A stretch of 64,000 bases of DNA from Methyloprofundus sedimenti (lineage in GTDB: Bacteria; Pseudomonadota; Gammaproteobacteria; Methylococcales; Methylomonadaceae): assembly GCF_002072955.1 (NCBI RefSeq), contig NZ_LPUF01000001.1:1696896-1760895 (forward strand), in the 5' to 3' direction. A model generated the notes under the pieces. The model had not been told where the DNA came from. It worked only from the letters and a program-made list of their open reading frames with translations, and made no database searches. Positions 26,312 through 35,793 of this stretch are shown here, piece after piece. Position numbers and translations under genes: made by a program. Each line of letters opens with the position of its first letter. Positions within the stretch are counted from its first letter, which is position 1.

Positions 26312-26908
26312 TCACACCAGTTTTACAGCCAATATCTTGATTTTTTTCTGCACTGCATCGCTTAACGTTGGGTGAGATTCTTTGGAAATAGAACCTGTAA
26401 ACAGTGTGCCAACAGTTTCTGCCCCAATAGTTCGCGCAGTCATTTTAAGTTGCTTAAGGGTTCCATACATCAGACGTCCTATAAATCCAGGAGCTGCGCA
26501 TGAGGAAATAATAACAGCTTTTTTCTGTTGTACATTTGATTTTCTAGATTGAGGATAATTCTTATCCCATGGCCAATAGGCATAAACAGTTAGCCGCTCC
26601 ATAAAGCGTTTAAAGATGGCAGTGACTGAACCAAAGTTTGTGGGTGAGGCGAGAATAAAGCCATCAGCCAGTTCTATTTTATTAATTAATTCTTCCATCC
26701 CGTCATGTTGCACACATTTACCTGGCAAATTACCTGTCTGTTGAGTACACTCTCGGCAATTAAGGCAAAATTCAATTGGATACTCACGAAGCAGGATAAC
26801 CTCGACTTCTGCACCCGCTGATTTTACACAGCGTACCATGGCCTCAACAGCTTTATCAGTTATACCGTCATCTCGATATGAACCATTAATTGCGAGTATC
26901 TTATTCAT
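26312..26908 (-). CDS. NAD(P)H-dependent FMN reductase / flavodoxin-fold protein
   Basis: 198 residues. The N-terminal KILAINGSYRDDGITDKAVE binds FMN phosphate, and SPTNFGSVTAIFKRFMERL is the second flavin loop. CLNCRECTQQ plus a further Cys at LPGKCVQHDG follow the cysteine spacing of iron-sulfur flavoproteins, though a cluster is not certain. The start overlaps the truncated methyltransferase by four bases, so the two were probably one operon. It is likely a cytoplasmic redox enzyme. Confidence 0.82.
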   Translation of the reverse strand: MNKILAINGSYRDDGITDKAVEAMVRCVKSAGAEVEVILLREYPIEFCLNCRECTQQTGNLPGKCVQHDGMEELINKIELADGFILASPTNFGSVTAIFKRFMERLTVYAYWPWDKNYPQSRKSNVQQKKAVIISSCAAPGFIGRLMYGTLKQLKMTARTIGAETVGTLFTGSISKESHPTLSDAVQKKIKILAVKLV

Positions 26909-27165
26909 GATGTTTCTTCATTAAGAAGGCGTTTCCTGGCGACTATAAATTCAGCTTTACCTTTACCTGGATGCCAAAATTGATCAATATCAAAACCAGC
27001 ATCTACTATACAATCCCTCAATTGGTCTTTAGTAAAAAACTTAATCATTGGTATTAATCCAAGGAATTTTCCGATCGGTGTGATAATTTTTAACCACTTC
27101 ATCGTATCTCCCAGGCACACCGTGCTACTGATGAATATACCGCCTGGCAAGTGTAAGAAATTCAT
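26905..27165 (-). pseudogene. Class I SAM methyltransferase, C-terminal fragment
   Basis: 86 residues resembling the last third of a methyltransferase: LHLPGGIFISSTVCLGDTMK, then FTKDQLRDCIVDAGFDIDQF and KGKAEFIVARKRL. The SAM-binding domain is absent; an in-frame stop lies just upstream. An IS66 transposase relic about 190 bp upstream suggests loss of the 5' part by insertion and deletion. The apparent ATG at 27165 is probably accidental. Confidence 0.65.
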
Positions 27166-27351
27166 TGGTTATATTTGGATTCCACAATATTTTTCTGAAT
27201 AGTATCAAAAGGCTGTGTAGCCGAGCAAGAACTATTATTACAGTGGGTGAAAGTCTTGCTCTGGCAATAGCAAAGAGAGTAGCAATGGGGGCAGGGCAAT
27301 TTACCTATTCCTATACAAATAATAGTAAATTTTAGTTTATCGGCTATATTT

Positions 27352-27465
27352 TCATAAAAAGTCAACGCTAATTTTACAATGCAACAATTGATTCAGCGCA
27401 TCTGGTGGATAATGTCGGCCTGGCTTAGGCAGTTCAGTTAGCCGGTTTTTCAGGTAAATATAAGC
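27352..27465 (-). pseudogene. IS66 TnpC C-terminal relic
   Basis: The frame encodes YLKNRLTELPKPGRHYPPDA followed by LNQLLHCKI, matching the extreme C-terminus of the intact IS66 transposase at 14072-15625 (YLLTELPKLGRHYEPEALDQ). The rest of the element is gone. It marks an old insertion next to the truncated methyltransferase. Confidence 0.7.
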
Positions 27466-27543
27466 CTTAAGTTTTCGTAATTGCTGATTGCACCTGGTTA
27501 TACAGGACTGCCATCGCTTTTTCTCCAAGTACAAAAAATGCAT

Positions 27544-27949
27544 TTAAGTTCTCTGATTCATAGAAAAATATATCTATCTATAGTTTTTATGGTTCTTATT
27601 TATCTTATAAATAGTTGGGGTATATATTTTTTGGTCCACACGAGTTGAGAGATTGCTATTTTAGTTTTACACTAATAACAGGCGTCGTAATTCAGACGTT
27701 GGTTGGCAGCTTAAAGCTTTAATTTTAACTAATTCTGCCAAATGTAATAGCTGGATCGACTCATTGCAGACATTGAGTGATTTTAAATTTCAATCGACGC
27801 TCTAACACCTTGATAACATTATATGGGTAGCGCCAGTTTTTTATTTCATCACCTTTATTTGCTTTCTTTGATGGCACAATACGCTTCTCTATTGCGCCCT
27901 ACATACTGTCAAAATACATAATGGAAAATTAATACGAGGCTTTGCTACC
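27544..27949. other. Intergenic region, no gene seen
   Basis: About 400 bp of AT-rich DNA between the IS66 relic and the membrane protein gene. I find no tRNA, repeat or convincing ORF. It presumably includes the promoter of the gene at 27950. Confidence 0.4.
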
Positions 27950-28483
27950 GTGAACAAGACCGATCACACCCAGACAGGACCTAACCAGGCGACGCACGTT
28001 GCCATAGCGATCATTATGGTTGTGGTTGCTATGACAGCCTCAGCGATCCTTGCCATGTTAGGCTTAATTCCTTTTGAGACGCTCATTTTTGTATCCGGTA
28101 CCGTAGGAGGGGCAGTTAATAGTTTTCGGCGTATTCAAATCATAAGCACAGCCAAAAGTGAAACCGAGGATGCAATGACAAAGCGACTGGTTACCATCCA
28201 AATCTATTTATCTCCTTTCGTAGGAGGGGTTTTTGCTTTTGTTTTATATTTGATTTTTATGGCTGGTTTTGTTCAGGGATCGCTATTTCCGATCTTTGCA
28301 TCGGGAGAAGAGGGTTTCACAACCTTCAGTGATTTTGCCAAGCTATCCATTCCTGATGAGAATGTAGATGTTGCCAAAGCCATCGTCTGGTCTTTTATCG
28401 CCGGTTTTTCTGAGGGATTAGTGCCCAATTTCATAAGTAAAATCGCCAAAGAGGCAGATCAAAATAATCAATCAGATAACTAA
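27950..28483 (+). CDS. Hypothetical inner-membrane protein, about four segments
   Basis: 177 residues, GTG start at 27950 behind ACGAGG. Hydrophobic segments occur near residues 18-40 (VAIAIIMVVVAMTASAILAM), 44-60, 88-112 (FVGGVFAFVLYLIFMAGF) and 145-165 (IVWSFIAGFSEGLVPNFI). The tail is charged and polar. I do not recognise the family, and nothing nearby indicates a role. Confidence 0.6.
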   Translation: MNKTDHTQTGPNQATHVAIAIIMVVVAMTASAILAMLGLIPFETLIFVSGTVGGAVNSFRRIQIISTAKSETEDAMTKRLVTIQIYLSPFVGGVFAFVLYLIFMAGFVQGSLFPIFASGEEGFTTFSDFAKLSIPDENVDVAKAIVWSFIAGFSEGLVPNFISKIAKEADQNNQSDN

Positions 28484-28629
28484 CTTTAGGTATGTATTGC
28501 AGAAAATAATTATGCCAGTGGTGACACAGATCCGGCTGATGATAACAATAATCGATTTGTCACTCTATAGGGTGCACGCCGATTTTGACTATCAAAAGTG
28601 AAGCGTCTGCACTAATCCGAACATACAAT

Positions 28630-28833
28630 TTAAAAGGTTTCTTGTATGTCGGCTATCAGGCTAGTTATAAATGCCGCAAAAAAACCAAGAGCGGAGTATA
28701 TTTCATATGGGGTGAAAAGTTTCCCGGAGAAAGGGTTTAACACGATGCCTAAAATACCAATAACAATTAATATAGTGTCAGCATAAGCCGGAAATTGTAA
28801 ACAAGAGTATGCCTGCCATCCCCGGTAGAACAT
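28630..28833 (-). CDS. Small putative membrane protein
   Basis: 67 residues with two hydrophobic segments (ILIVIGILGIVLNPF and ALGFFAAFITSLIAD). The GAGG upstream of the ATG is closer than ideal, so the start or even the gene is uncertain. It may be the remaining end of a longer protein. No family is recognised. Confidence 0.35.
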   Translation of the reverse strand: MFYRGWQAYSCLQFPAYADTILIVIGILGIVLNPFSGKLFTPYEIYSALGFFAAFITSLIADIQETF

Positions 28834-28945
28834 GCCTCAGATAATCCGTAAAATAAGTTATGATGCGTGTGCAAAATTTACAGGGGGGTAAAAATCCTGG
28901 TTCTTTCTGCTAATGTTAAATGAATTTTGAAAGCAGGATTATACC

Positions 28946-28963
28946 AGCAGGCTAAAGCCTGCT
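28946..28963. repeat. Single REP-like palindrome
   Basis: AGCAGGC-TAAA-GCCTGCT is a perfect 7-bp hairpin. On the minus strand the context (GGGGAGCAGGCTTTAGCCTG) matches the unit in the doublet at 217-274. It lies just 3' of the lipoprotein gene, where it may also assist termination. Confidence 0.6.
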
Positions 28964-28977
28964 CCCCAAATCAAGTA

Positions 28978-29397
28978 TTAAAGTTTGTATATGACGCTAT
29001 TTGCACTATCTCTGGGATCGCGTTTCTGCCTTATATTCTGCTCTTCACGCTCTTTTGTATATTTGGCAATCATTTCGTCCCAGTTTGCATATTGTTGATA
29101 TTCCTCAAAACCTTCCGCCTTACGTTGTGCAAAAATTTCTTTACCCACTTCAATCATTTCATCAGGCGATTTACCACCGACTATATCCAAGAATTCTTCA
29201 TTATTTCTGTAAGTCGTGCGTGCCGCCCAAAAAGATAATTCAAAGGCTATTCTTTTTTCCTGGGGTAAACGTCCTTTTATCATTTTGACTGATCTTAAGG
29301 CTGTTTTAAAATTACGTCCGTTTATTTCGCTGCCACTGCTACAACCAGTAGATAATAAAATGCTGAAAGAAATAACGATAATATAAAGTATGCGCAT
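28978..29397 (-). CDS. Small lipoprotein
   Basis: 139 residues. The signal peptide MRILYIIVISFSILLSTGC ends in a lipobox (STGC), so the mature protein should be lipid-anchored at Cys19. The remainder is helical and charged (WDEMIAKYTKEREEQNIRQK). It resembles the DUF6694-type lipoproteins, but I am not certain. The gene is divergent from the GTPase operon. Confidence 0.65.
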   Translation of the reverse strand: MRILYIIVISFSILLSTGCSSGSEINGRNFKTALRSVKMIKGRLPQEKRIAFELSFWAARTTYRNNEEFLDIVGGKSPDEMIEVGKEIFAQRKAEGFEEYQQYANWDEMIAKYTKEREEQNIRQKRDPRDSANSVIYKL

Positions 29398-29532
29398 AAA
29401 AGAATCCTCGGGTAAGTATTTTTTTTTATTATAAATATTTGACTATAATACATAGTTCGTCTGAGTTCACCCTGAAAAGGTAAACGTAAACATAGTAAAT
29501 TACTATGTAATTATATACATAAGCCAATATCA

Positions 29533-31272
29533 ATGCTGGAATTTATTACAAATTTAAAACAGCGCTACCAGATAATTCAATCGGGGTTAGCCGAGGAAAG
29601 CAGGCAATGGTCAAGCTTTCAGACTAGTATTGAGCAATTAATCTTAATTGAATCTTTTTTACATAAGGAGCAGTTAATTGAACACGGGAGATTGCCAATA
29701 AATATTGCCATCATTGGCCCAACTCAGTCAGGCAAAAGTACAGTTGTTAATTTATTGCTCAATCAAAATGCTGCAGGAGTTAGTCCACTGGCTGGCTATA
29801 CAGTACATCCCCAAGGTTTTGCGGTGGATTTGCAAACGGATGATTTAGCATATATTGCGCAATATTTTTCAGGTTTTCAGGAAGTTCAGCAACTGTCTTT
29901 GAATGCTGAAAAATATACTTGTTATTCACTTAATCATGTTAGTGCAAGTCATTTAAGTGCCTGTATGCTCTGGGATACACCTGATTTTGATTCGATCGAT
30001 GCGCAAAGCTATCGGGAAGGTGTATTAAAATCATTAGCGCTTGCGGATGTTCTGGTGTTGGTGGTGAGTAAAGAGAAATATGCTGATCAGTCTGTCTGGG
30101 ATGCGATGGCTTTAATTGAGCCTCTGAATCAACCCGTGCTGGTAGTGATTAATAAACTGATAGCAGACTCTCAGTCTCTTGTCGTAGATTCCTTTAAAGA
30201 GCGATGGCAGCAAATTCGCCAGGATAAAGTACCCGATATCTTGCCTGTTTTATTTAGCAAAGGCCTGGTGCCGCAGGATCGTCAGGCTGAATTAATCAGT
30301 CTATTGCGACGCAGCATGCATAAAGTGAAGCGCAAAAAACACGAGACTGCGGCGACAAATTTCATCAAACAACACTGGCAATCCTGGTTGGCACCGGTCA
30401 GATCTGAGCAGGAAGCACAAACGACCTGGCAGATATTGATTGACCAGGCTGTTAAGCAAGCTATTGTCGAGTATCAACGGGATTATCTGAATCACCCGCA
30501 TCATTACGATACTTTCCAGAATGCTATGGCAAAATTGCTTACACTCCTGGAAGTCCCTGGGCTGGCAAATGTAATAGCACAAAGCAGAAAAATATTAGCC
30601 TGGCCTTTAAGAAAGATTTTTTCCCTAGGCAAGCATAAATATGACCGGGCTTATCCAAAAACGCAAGAAACAGCTGTTTTACAGCAAATTGCAGAGCGTG
30701 TGTTCCTGCAATTAGGTGATAAGGTGTTAGACCAGATTGATCAGACACAAGACCATAATAAATGGTGGAAAGCAATAAACAGCCAGCTAAGGCAAGAAAA
30801 AATAGTTATTTTAAAACACTTTGAATACAACACAGAGGCTTACCACCAGGGCTTTAAACAGGAAATCGAAAATACGGCACAAGGTTTATTTCATAAACTG
30901 GAAGAACATCCTGCGTTGTTAAACGGTTTACGCGCAACCCGCATATCTGCTGACGCAGCCATGTTAGCGCTGGCCGTGCAGGCGGGTGGAATCGGCTTGC
31001 ATGATTTATTGATTGCTCCGGCAATGCTATCGGTCACTTCATATTTAGCTGAAAGTGCCATAGGCAGTTATTTGCAACGTGCTGAAACTGAATTAAAGCA
31101 GCATCAATTGAATGCTGTACAGCACCAGCTATTTACTTTAATTTTGCACAAGGAATTAGCGAACTTACCAGAAAAAATGATGCATAACACTTATTTTAAT
31201 ATCTCTCCAAATCAGCTTGCTGAAGCAGAGGCACAATTGGAACAAAAACGCCATGGATTACGAATACTCTGA
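29533..31272 (+). CDS. Dynamin-like / membrane-associated GTPase, first of a pair
   Basis: 579 residues. A P-loop GPTQSGKST (62-70), a G3 motif LWDTPDFDS (about 147-155) and a G4 motif VVINKL (about 205) define a GTPase domain, followed by about 330 helical residues. A moderately hydrophobic stretch near 475-505 (AAMLALAVQAGGIGLHDLLI) may touch membranes. The gene overlaps the next GTPase gene by about 20 bp, implying co-translation. Paired large GTPases of this form suggest a heteromeric dynamin-like system; the role is unknown. Confidence 0.72.
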   Translation: MLEFITNLKQRYQIIQSGLAEESRQWSSFQTSIEQLILIESFLHKEQLIEHGRLPINIAIIGPTQSGKSTVVNLLLNQNAAGVSPLAGYTVHPQGFAVDLQTDDLAYIAQYFSGFQEVQQLSLNAEKYTCYSLNHVSASHLSACMLWDTPDFDSIDAQSYREGVLKSLALADVLVLVVSKEKYADQSVWDAMALIEPLNQPVLVVINKLIADSQSLVVDSFKERWQQIRQDKVPDILPVLFSKGLVPQDRQAELISLLRRSMHKVKRKKHETAATNFIKQHWQSWLAPVRSEQEAQTTWQILIDQAVKQAIVEYQRDYLNHPHHYDTFQNAMAKLLTLLEVPGLANVIAQSRKILAWPLRKIFSLGKHKYDRAYPKTQETAVLQQIAERVFLQLGDKVLDQIDQTQDHNKWWKAINSQLRQEKIVILKHFEYNTEAYHQGFKQEIENTAQGLFHKLEEHPALLNGLRATRISADAAMLALAVQAGGIGLHDLLIAPAMLSVTSYLAESAIGSYLQRAETELKQHQLNAVQHQLFTLILHKELANLPEKMMHNTYFNISPNQLAEAEAQLEQKRHGLRIL

Positions 31273-32866
31273 TTTAGTCGTTCAGGCTAAGCTCTGGGCA
31301 CAAGAAGTCGTTGATAGTGCATGGGCTTCAGAGTCAGCACTTAAGGGACTGCTGGGCTATGATGCAAGAACACCTGACAGCTTATTTACCGATGTGACTT
31401 CCAGGCCGTTAATTGTTGCTTTTCTGGGGGGGACCGGGGTGGGTAAGAGTACCTTGTTAAACCGTCTGGCTGGTAAGCAAATTGCACTCACTGGAGTCGT
31501 CAGACCGACTTCTAAGGAAGTCACATTGTTTCATCATCGTAGTGTGAAAATTTCACATTTACCCAGCCTTTTACCGCTAGACAAAATTAAAATTGCCGAG
31601 CACTCAGAAGAAAAAAATAAGCATATTATCTGGGTGGACATGCCGGATTTTGACAGTACAGAGCAAAGCAATCAGCAATTAGTTTTAGAATGGTTGCCGC
31701 ATATTGATGTATTAATTTATGTGGTGAGTCCTGAACGTTATCGTGATAGCAAAGCCTGGCAGATTTTAAAAGCTGAAGGTGGCAGGCATGCCTGGATTTT
31801 TATTTTAAATCAATCCGATCGAGGTCAGGCAGAACAGTATCAAGACTTTATCAAACAATTGGCCAAAGCAGGGTTTAACAATCCTCTGGTTTATCAAACG
31901 TGCTGTGCGCTTGATATGGCAGCCGGTCAGTTAGATGAATTTGATACTTTACAGACAAGCTTACAAAACCTGGCAACAGAAAATACCATTAAACAGCTGG
32001 AGCTAAGAGGTCAACAGGTACGTAAAGCTGAATTAAGTAAAGTATTGCAGTCCTCTATCGCGCTTTTAGGTCCTGCAACAGTCACTGAGGAATTAATTCT
32101 CTTCTGGAAAAAACAAGGACTTGATTTGCAAAGACTTTTAGTTGAAGCAACTGTTTTACCTCAACAGCAAATGGCAACATATTATGCTTTACATAGCGGA
32201 GATTTGGCACACAAACAAACAGAGCCTTATTTACATCAGCGTTTATGGGATAAATGGGCACAAACACGCTTTGATGATGCTCTGGATGCCTTGATTTTAC
32301 AAGCAGATCAATTGGCAATACCGGTTTTACCAATCAAAAAACTGTTGTTACCTATTCGCGCCAATGCTGAGAAAATTGTTGAAGAAAAAACTTTGTTATC
32401 AGTGCGCAAAGCTTTGATTAAACCAGGAAATGTATTACAGCGTGCAATCATAAAAATAGCGCAATTTGCAGAAATTATATTACCTATTGCTGCTATGGGT
32501 TGGGTAGGCTATCAGGTATTTATTGAATTTTATGAAAGCAGTTTAGAACAAGTGCCTCACTATGTAGGCACAAATTTCGCAATAAACAGCATAATGTTAA
32601 TTGCTATTTCCTGGTTATTTCCCTATTTTTTACAAAAGAAATTGCAGCCCTCGATAGAAAAAGCCGCGTTAAAAGGCTTGAGTCGTGGCTTTTTAACCGC
32701 GCTACAAACTTTGGAATTAGAGGTGCTGGAAGCGATTAATAGCAATGCACAGGTTCAGGAGACGTTACGTCTGAAAGCTGAAGACATTATCAAAGGGTGT
32801 CATCGGGGTAGCGGCAGGGCAATTGAAATACCTGAAAATAGTTCTTTGGAAAGGATGTTGTTATGA
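31253..32866 (+). CDS. Dynamin-like GTPase, second of a pair
   Basis: About 537 residues from ATG 31253, preferred over a TTG at 31217. Motifs: P-loop GGTGVGKSTL (about 60-69), G3 WVDMPDFDS (about 128) and a G4-like NQSD (about 185). The C-terminal half has two hydrophobic segments (FAEIILPIAAMGWVGYQVF and INSIMLIAISWLFPYF) that would form a membrane paddle or hairpin. The first protein lacks clear spans, so this one is the likely anchor. Its stop overlaps a 22-codon ORF by ATGA. Confidence 0.72.
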   Translation: MDYEYSDLVVQAKLWAQEVVDSAWASESALKGLLGYDARTPDSLFTDVTSRPLIVAFLGGTGVGKSTLLNRLAGKQIALTGVVRPTSKEVTLFHHRSVKISHLPSLLPLDKIKIAEHSEEKNKHIIWVDMPDFDSTEQSNQQLVLEWLPHIDVLIYVVSPERYRDSKAWQILKAEGGRHAWIFILNQSDRGQAEQYQDFIKQLAKAGFNNPLVYQTCCALDMAAGQLDEFDTLQTSLQNLATENTIKQLELRGQQVRKAELSKVLQSSIALLGPATVTEELILFWKKQGLDLQRLLVEATVLPQQQMATYYALHSGDLAHKQTEPYLHQRLWDKWAQTRFDDALDALILQADQLAIPVLPIKKLLLPIRANAEKIVEEKTLLSVRKALIKPGNVLQRAIIKIAQFAEIILPIAAMGWVGYQVFIEFYESSLEQVPHYVGTNFAINSIMLIAISWLFPYFLQKKLQPSIEKAALKGLSRGFLTALQTLELEVLEAINSNAQVQETLRLKAEDIIKGCHRGSGRAIEIPENSSLERMLL

Positions 32867-32931
32867 CGAACAGCCGCTATGATTTTCAGGATATGAGTCA
32901 TTTTACAGCCCAATTCTTAATTAACCCATGA
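32863..32931 (+). CDS. 22-codon ORF bridging GTPase and oxidase genes
   Basis: ATG at 32863 overlaps the GTPase stop (ATGA), and its own TGA overlaps the oxidase ATG at 32928 (ATGA). It would encode MTNSRYDFQDMSHFTAQFL plus three residues. Double overlap suggests a translational relay. It could be a genuine micro-ORF, or the N-terminal stub of a third operon gene truncated before the oxidase gene. No homology is recognisable at this length. Confidence 0.4.
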   Translation: MTNSRYDFQDMSHFTAQFLINP

Positions 32932-34349
32932 ACTATACTTTTTCTTATTACTTGCTACTTACACTTGTTGTTCTAAGTTGTCCTGTGCAGCTTTATTCTG
33001 CAGAACTCTCTATAACCGATACTCACAATATTACTGAAATATTAGAAAATGAGTTCAAGGGGGCATATCCTGAAAAAATTCTTCCAACTGGAGAGTTAAG
33101 AGAATTCGAATTGGTGGCAAAGCAGGGTACTTGGTCTATCGTGCCACCCTACACTACATCAGTTTGGACTTATAACGGAACCATTCCTGGCCCTGTTATT
33201 CGAATTAAGCTAGGTGATACACTAAAGTTGACGTTAAAAAATGAATTATCTCAACCCACAACAATTCACTGGCATGGTGTCCGCGTTCCTAATGCGATGG
33301 ATGGTGTGCCCGGAGTAACCCAGCCACCGATCCAGCCAGGAGATAGCTTTACCTATCAATTTACTCCGAAAGATGCGGGTACTTTCTGGTTTCATCCGCA
33401 TATTAATGCGGCAGAGCAAATTGAACGCGGTTTACATGGAGTTTTAATCGTGGAAGACCCAAGTGAACCAGTCTATTCACAAGATCTAGTCTGGGTTCTG
33501 GATGACTGGTTGTTTACAAACGGTGGGGAAATTTATTCTAAATTTGTGACCAGGCATGACCTGGCTCACGATGGGCGCTGGGGAAACCTGTTAACGGTCA
33601 ATGGCAAGTATCAACCCACGGTTAAGGTTAAAGCGGGAGAAAGAATCCGTATCAGAATGATTAATGTTGCTAATGGTCGGGTTTTTAAGCCTGTATTTGA
33701 GCAATTATCACCTGCTGTGATTGCAGTAGACGGCATGTTAGCTAAAGCTCCATTTGCATTGCAACAATTTTTTGTTGCACCAGGAAATCGAGTGGATCTT
33801 GATATTATTATCCCCCAAACGGCTGCCGGAAAAACCTTTGTTCTGCAAGATGCCTTTACACGAAACAATATCGATTTAGCTTTTATCCAGGTAGCGTCTG
33901 CAGAACCCATTGCAACACCTTCCTTTAAATCACCTCAGGCGCAACATTTTCCCCTGTGGTCCGATGCACTAAAAATACCAGTTGAGCATGAGTTTACCCT
34001 GGATGCTAGACGTGGCGGCGTATATGGAATATCCTGGATGATAGATGATAAAGTCTGGCTGGAAGGTAAGGCTTATGAACTGCAATCGGGTAAATTTACT
34101 CGATTACGAATTAACAATAAATCATCACGCTTACACCCTATGCATCTGCATGGACAATTTTTTAAAGTTATTGCAAAAAATAGGCAAAAAGTAGAGGAAA
34201 ATTTCTGGCGAGATACTGTCCTGGTTGGTCCTAAAGAATCAGTTGATATTGGTATTGTACCTATGGATAAAGGCTTGTGGGCTAATCATTGCCATATACT
34301 AGAGCATGCAGAATCGGGCATGATGAGTACTATTATGGTTAAGGAGTAA
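32928..34349 (+). CDS. Periplasmic multicopper oxidase (laccase/CueO-like)
   Basis: 473 residues, three-cupredoxin layout of ordinary length. The signal peptide covers about 25 residues (LLLTLVVLSCPVQLYSAE). Copper motifs: TIHWHGVRV, FWFHPHINA (Pro replaces the usual Ser in HSH), HPMHLHGQF and NHCHILEHAESGMM, giving T1, T2 and T3 ligands. No Met-rich insert of the CueO type is visible. It should oxidise a phenolic or metal substrate using O2. The start overlaps the preceding micro-ORF, so it may be expressed with the GTPases. Confidence 0.9.
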   Translation: MNYTFSYYLLLTLVVLSCPVQLYSAELSITDTHNITEILENEFKGAYPEKILPTGELREFELVAKQGTWSIVPPYTTSVWTYNGTIPGPVIRIKLGDTLKLTLKNELSQPTTIHWHGVRVPNAMDGVPGVTQPPIQPGDSFTYQFTPKDAGTFWFHPHINAAEQIERGLHGVLIVEDPSEPVYSQDLVWVLDDWLFTNGGEIYSKFVTRHDLAHDGRWGNLLTVNGKYQPTVKVKAGERIRIRMINVANGRVFKPVFEQLSPAVIAVDGMLAKAPFALQQFFVAPGNRVDLDIIIPQTAAGKTFVLQDAFTRNNIDLAFIQVASAEPIATPSFKSPQAQHFPLWSDALKIPVEHEFTLDARRGGVYGISWMIDDKVWLEGKAYELQSGKFTRLRINNKSSRLHPMHLHGQFFKVIAKNRQKVEENFWRDTVLVGPKESVDIGIVPMDKGLWANHCHILEHAESGMMSTIMVKE

Positions 34350-34470
34350 GGCTGTAGTTACTGTTGAATAATTTGCAATGCGCGACGTGCTACGATCCGG
34401 GAAAGCAGGTTATCAGTCAGCTTAAAAAAAATAGTAAAAATCCTGATTCAGTTTCTAAATATGAAAATAC

Positions 34471-34514
34471 TGGCTTTAAGTCGTTGATTAGTTGATATCA
34501 ACGGTTTAAAGCCA
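34471..34514. terminator. Bidirectional terminator-like palindrome
   Basis: TGGCTTTAA (34471-34479) pairs with TTAAAGCCA (34506-34514), and CGTTGAT (34482-34488) pairs with ATCAACG (34497-34503). It lies between the convergent oxidase and trpS genes. T-runs are weak on both sides. Confidence 0.55.
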
Positions 34515-34550
34515 TGTTCTACTGACGGGTTTATTTAATATAAATTTACG

Positions 34551-35561
34551 TTATACGATTTTTTGAATGCCCACGGCTTTACGTAATTCCAGTAAAAATG
34601 GAGCGCTAATCGCACGTGCTTTTACGGCTCCTTCCTGGAGCTGTTGTTCAATATGTGCTGGTTCTTGCATCAGTGCTTCATAGCGTTCTCGCGCAGGTGT
34701 TATTTCGCTATTAATTTTTTCAAATAAGATTTTCTTCATTTCTCCCCAGGCGATACCTTCTGCATATTGTTGACGAATATCAGTAACTTCTTGCTCGGAG
34801 GCAAATGCCTGGTAGGTACTAAATAGAGTGCAATCTGTAGGATCTTTGGCTACGCCAGGTTCTAGAGAGTTGGTTTTAATTTTATTAATCAGTTTTTTTA
34901 GTTTCTTTTCCGGAACAAATAAGGGGATGGTGTTGTTATAACTTTTGCTCATTTTACGCCCATCTAATCCGGATAAAATAGAGGCATTGTCATCAATAAT
35001 AGCTTCAGGCAGGACAAAATGTTCACCGTAAATGTGATTAAAGCGTGAAGCGATATCGCGTGCCATCTCAATATGTTGAATTTGATCTTTACCAACGGGG
35101 ACTTTATGGGCATTAAAAATAAGAATATCGGCAGCCATCAGAATAGGGTAGCTGAATAAGCCCATAGTAATACCCTTATCAGGGTCGGTATTCTCTGTTG
35201 CTTCATTTTCAGCAACTACCCCTTTGTATGCGTGAGCACGGTTCATTAAGCCTTTTGCTGTCACACAGCTTAGCATCCAGGTGAGCTCCATTATTTCAGG
35301 AACATCTGATTGACGGTAAAATGTGGCATTTTTAGTATCCAGGCCTAAAGCCAGCCATGTAGCAGCAATTTCTAAACTGGAGTGGCGTACTTTTTCTGGT
35401 TCGGAACATTTAATTAAGGCATGGTAGTCGGCCAAAAAATAAAATGGACTCGCATTAGCATCTTTGCTTGCTTTAATAGCAGGGCGAATCGCACCGACAT
35501 AATTACCTAAATGAGGAGTACCTGTAGTAGTGATACCGGTGAGTATTGTCGATTTATTCAT
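34551..35561 (-). CDS. trpS: Tryptophanyl-tRNA synthetase
   Basis: 336 residues, normal bacterial TrpRS length. It charges tRNA-Trp in the cytoplasm. The class I signatures are TPHLGNYVGAIRP (HIGH-like, near residue 14) and GRKMSKSYNN (KMSKS). An intact dimer-type architecture is visible and the start is unambiguous. Confidence 0.96.
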   Translation of the reverse strand: MNKSTILTGITTTGTPHLGNYVGAIRPAIKASKDANASPFYFLADYHALIKCSEPEKVRHSSLEIAATWLALGLDTKNATFYRQSDVPEIMELTWMLSCVTAKGLMNRAHAYKGVVAENEATENTDPDKGITMGLFSYPILMAADILIFNAHKVPVGKDQIQHIEMARDIASRFNHIYGEHFVLPEAIIDDNASILSGLDGRKMSKSYNNTIPLFVPEKKLKKLINKIKTNSLEPGVAKDPTDCTLFSTYQAFASEQEVTDIRQQYAEGIAWGEMKKILFEKINSEITPARERYEALMQEPAHIEQQLQEGAVKARAISAPFLLELRKAVGIQKIV

Positions 35562-35793
35562 GCTGATTTATTCTCGTGTTAATTAATTATGTGATTGCAG
35601 TGATCTTTCGTAATACAACTTTGATGAAATCAAGGCAAACACTGCTTATTTTTTATTACTCGCTATTTTACGATATTCTTGCCACTAAGAAACCTAGTAA
35701 TGTATATAATGATAGTTTATTTCGCTGTGTGCTGAACATAAGTATTTCTATTTCGAATATTGGCAATACTTGTAAGAAAATTTCGGAGTTACT

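Noticed and set aside
27162-27365. 67-codon Cys-rich minus-strand ORF between the methyltransferase fragment and the IS66 relic
   Set aside because: No domain or good start context; it lies in a decayed junction region and looks like a chance frame.
28927-29238. 103-codon plus-strand ORF opposite the lipoprotein gene
   Set aside because: It is antisense to a gene with a proper lipoprotein signal, and its start region overlaps a REP-like repeat.
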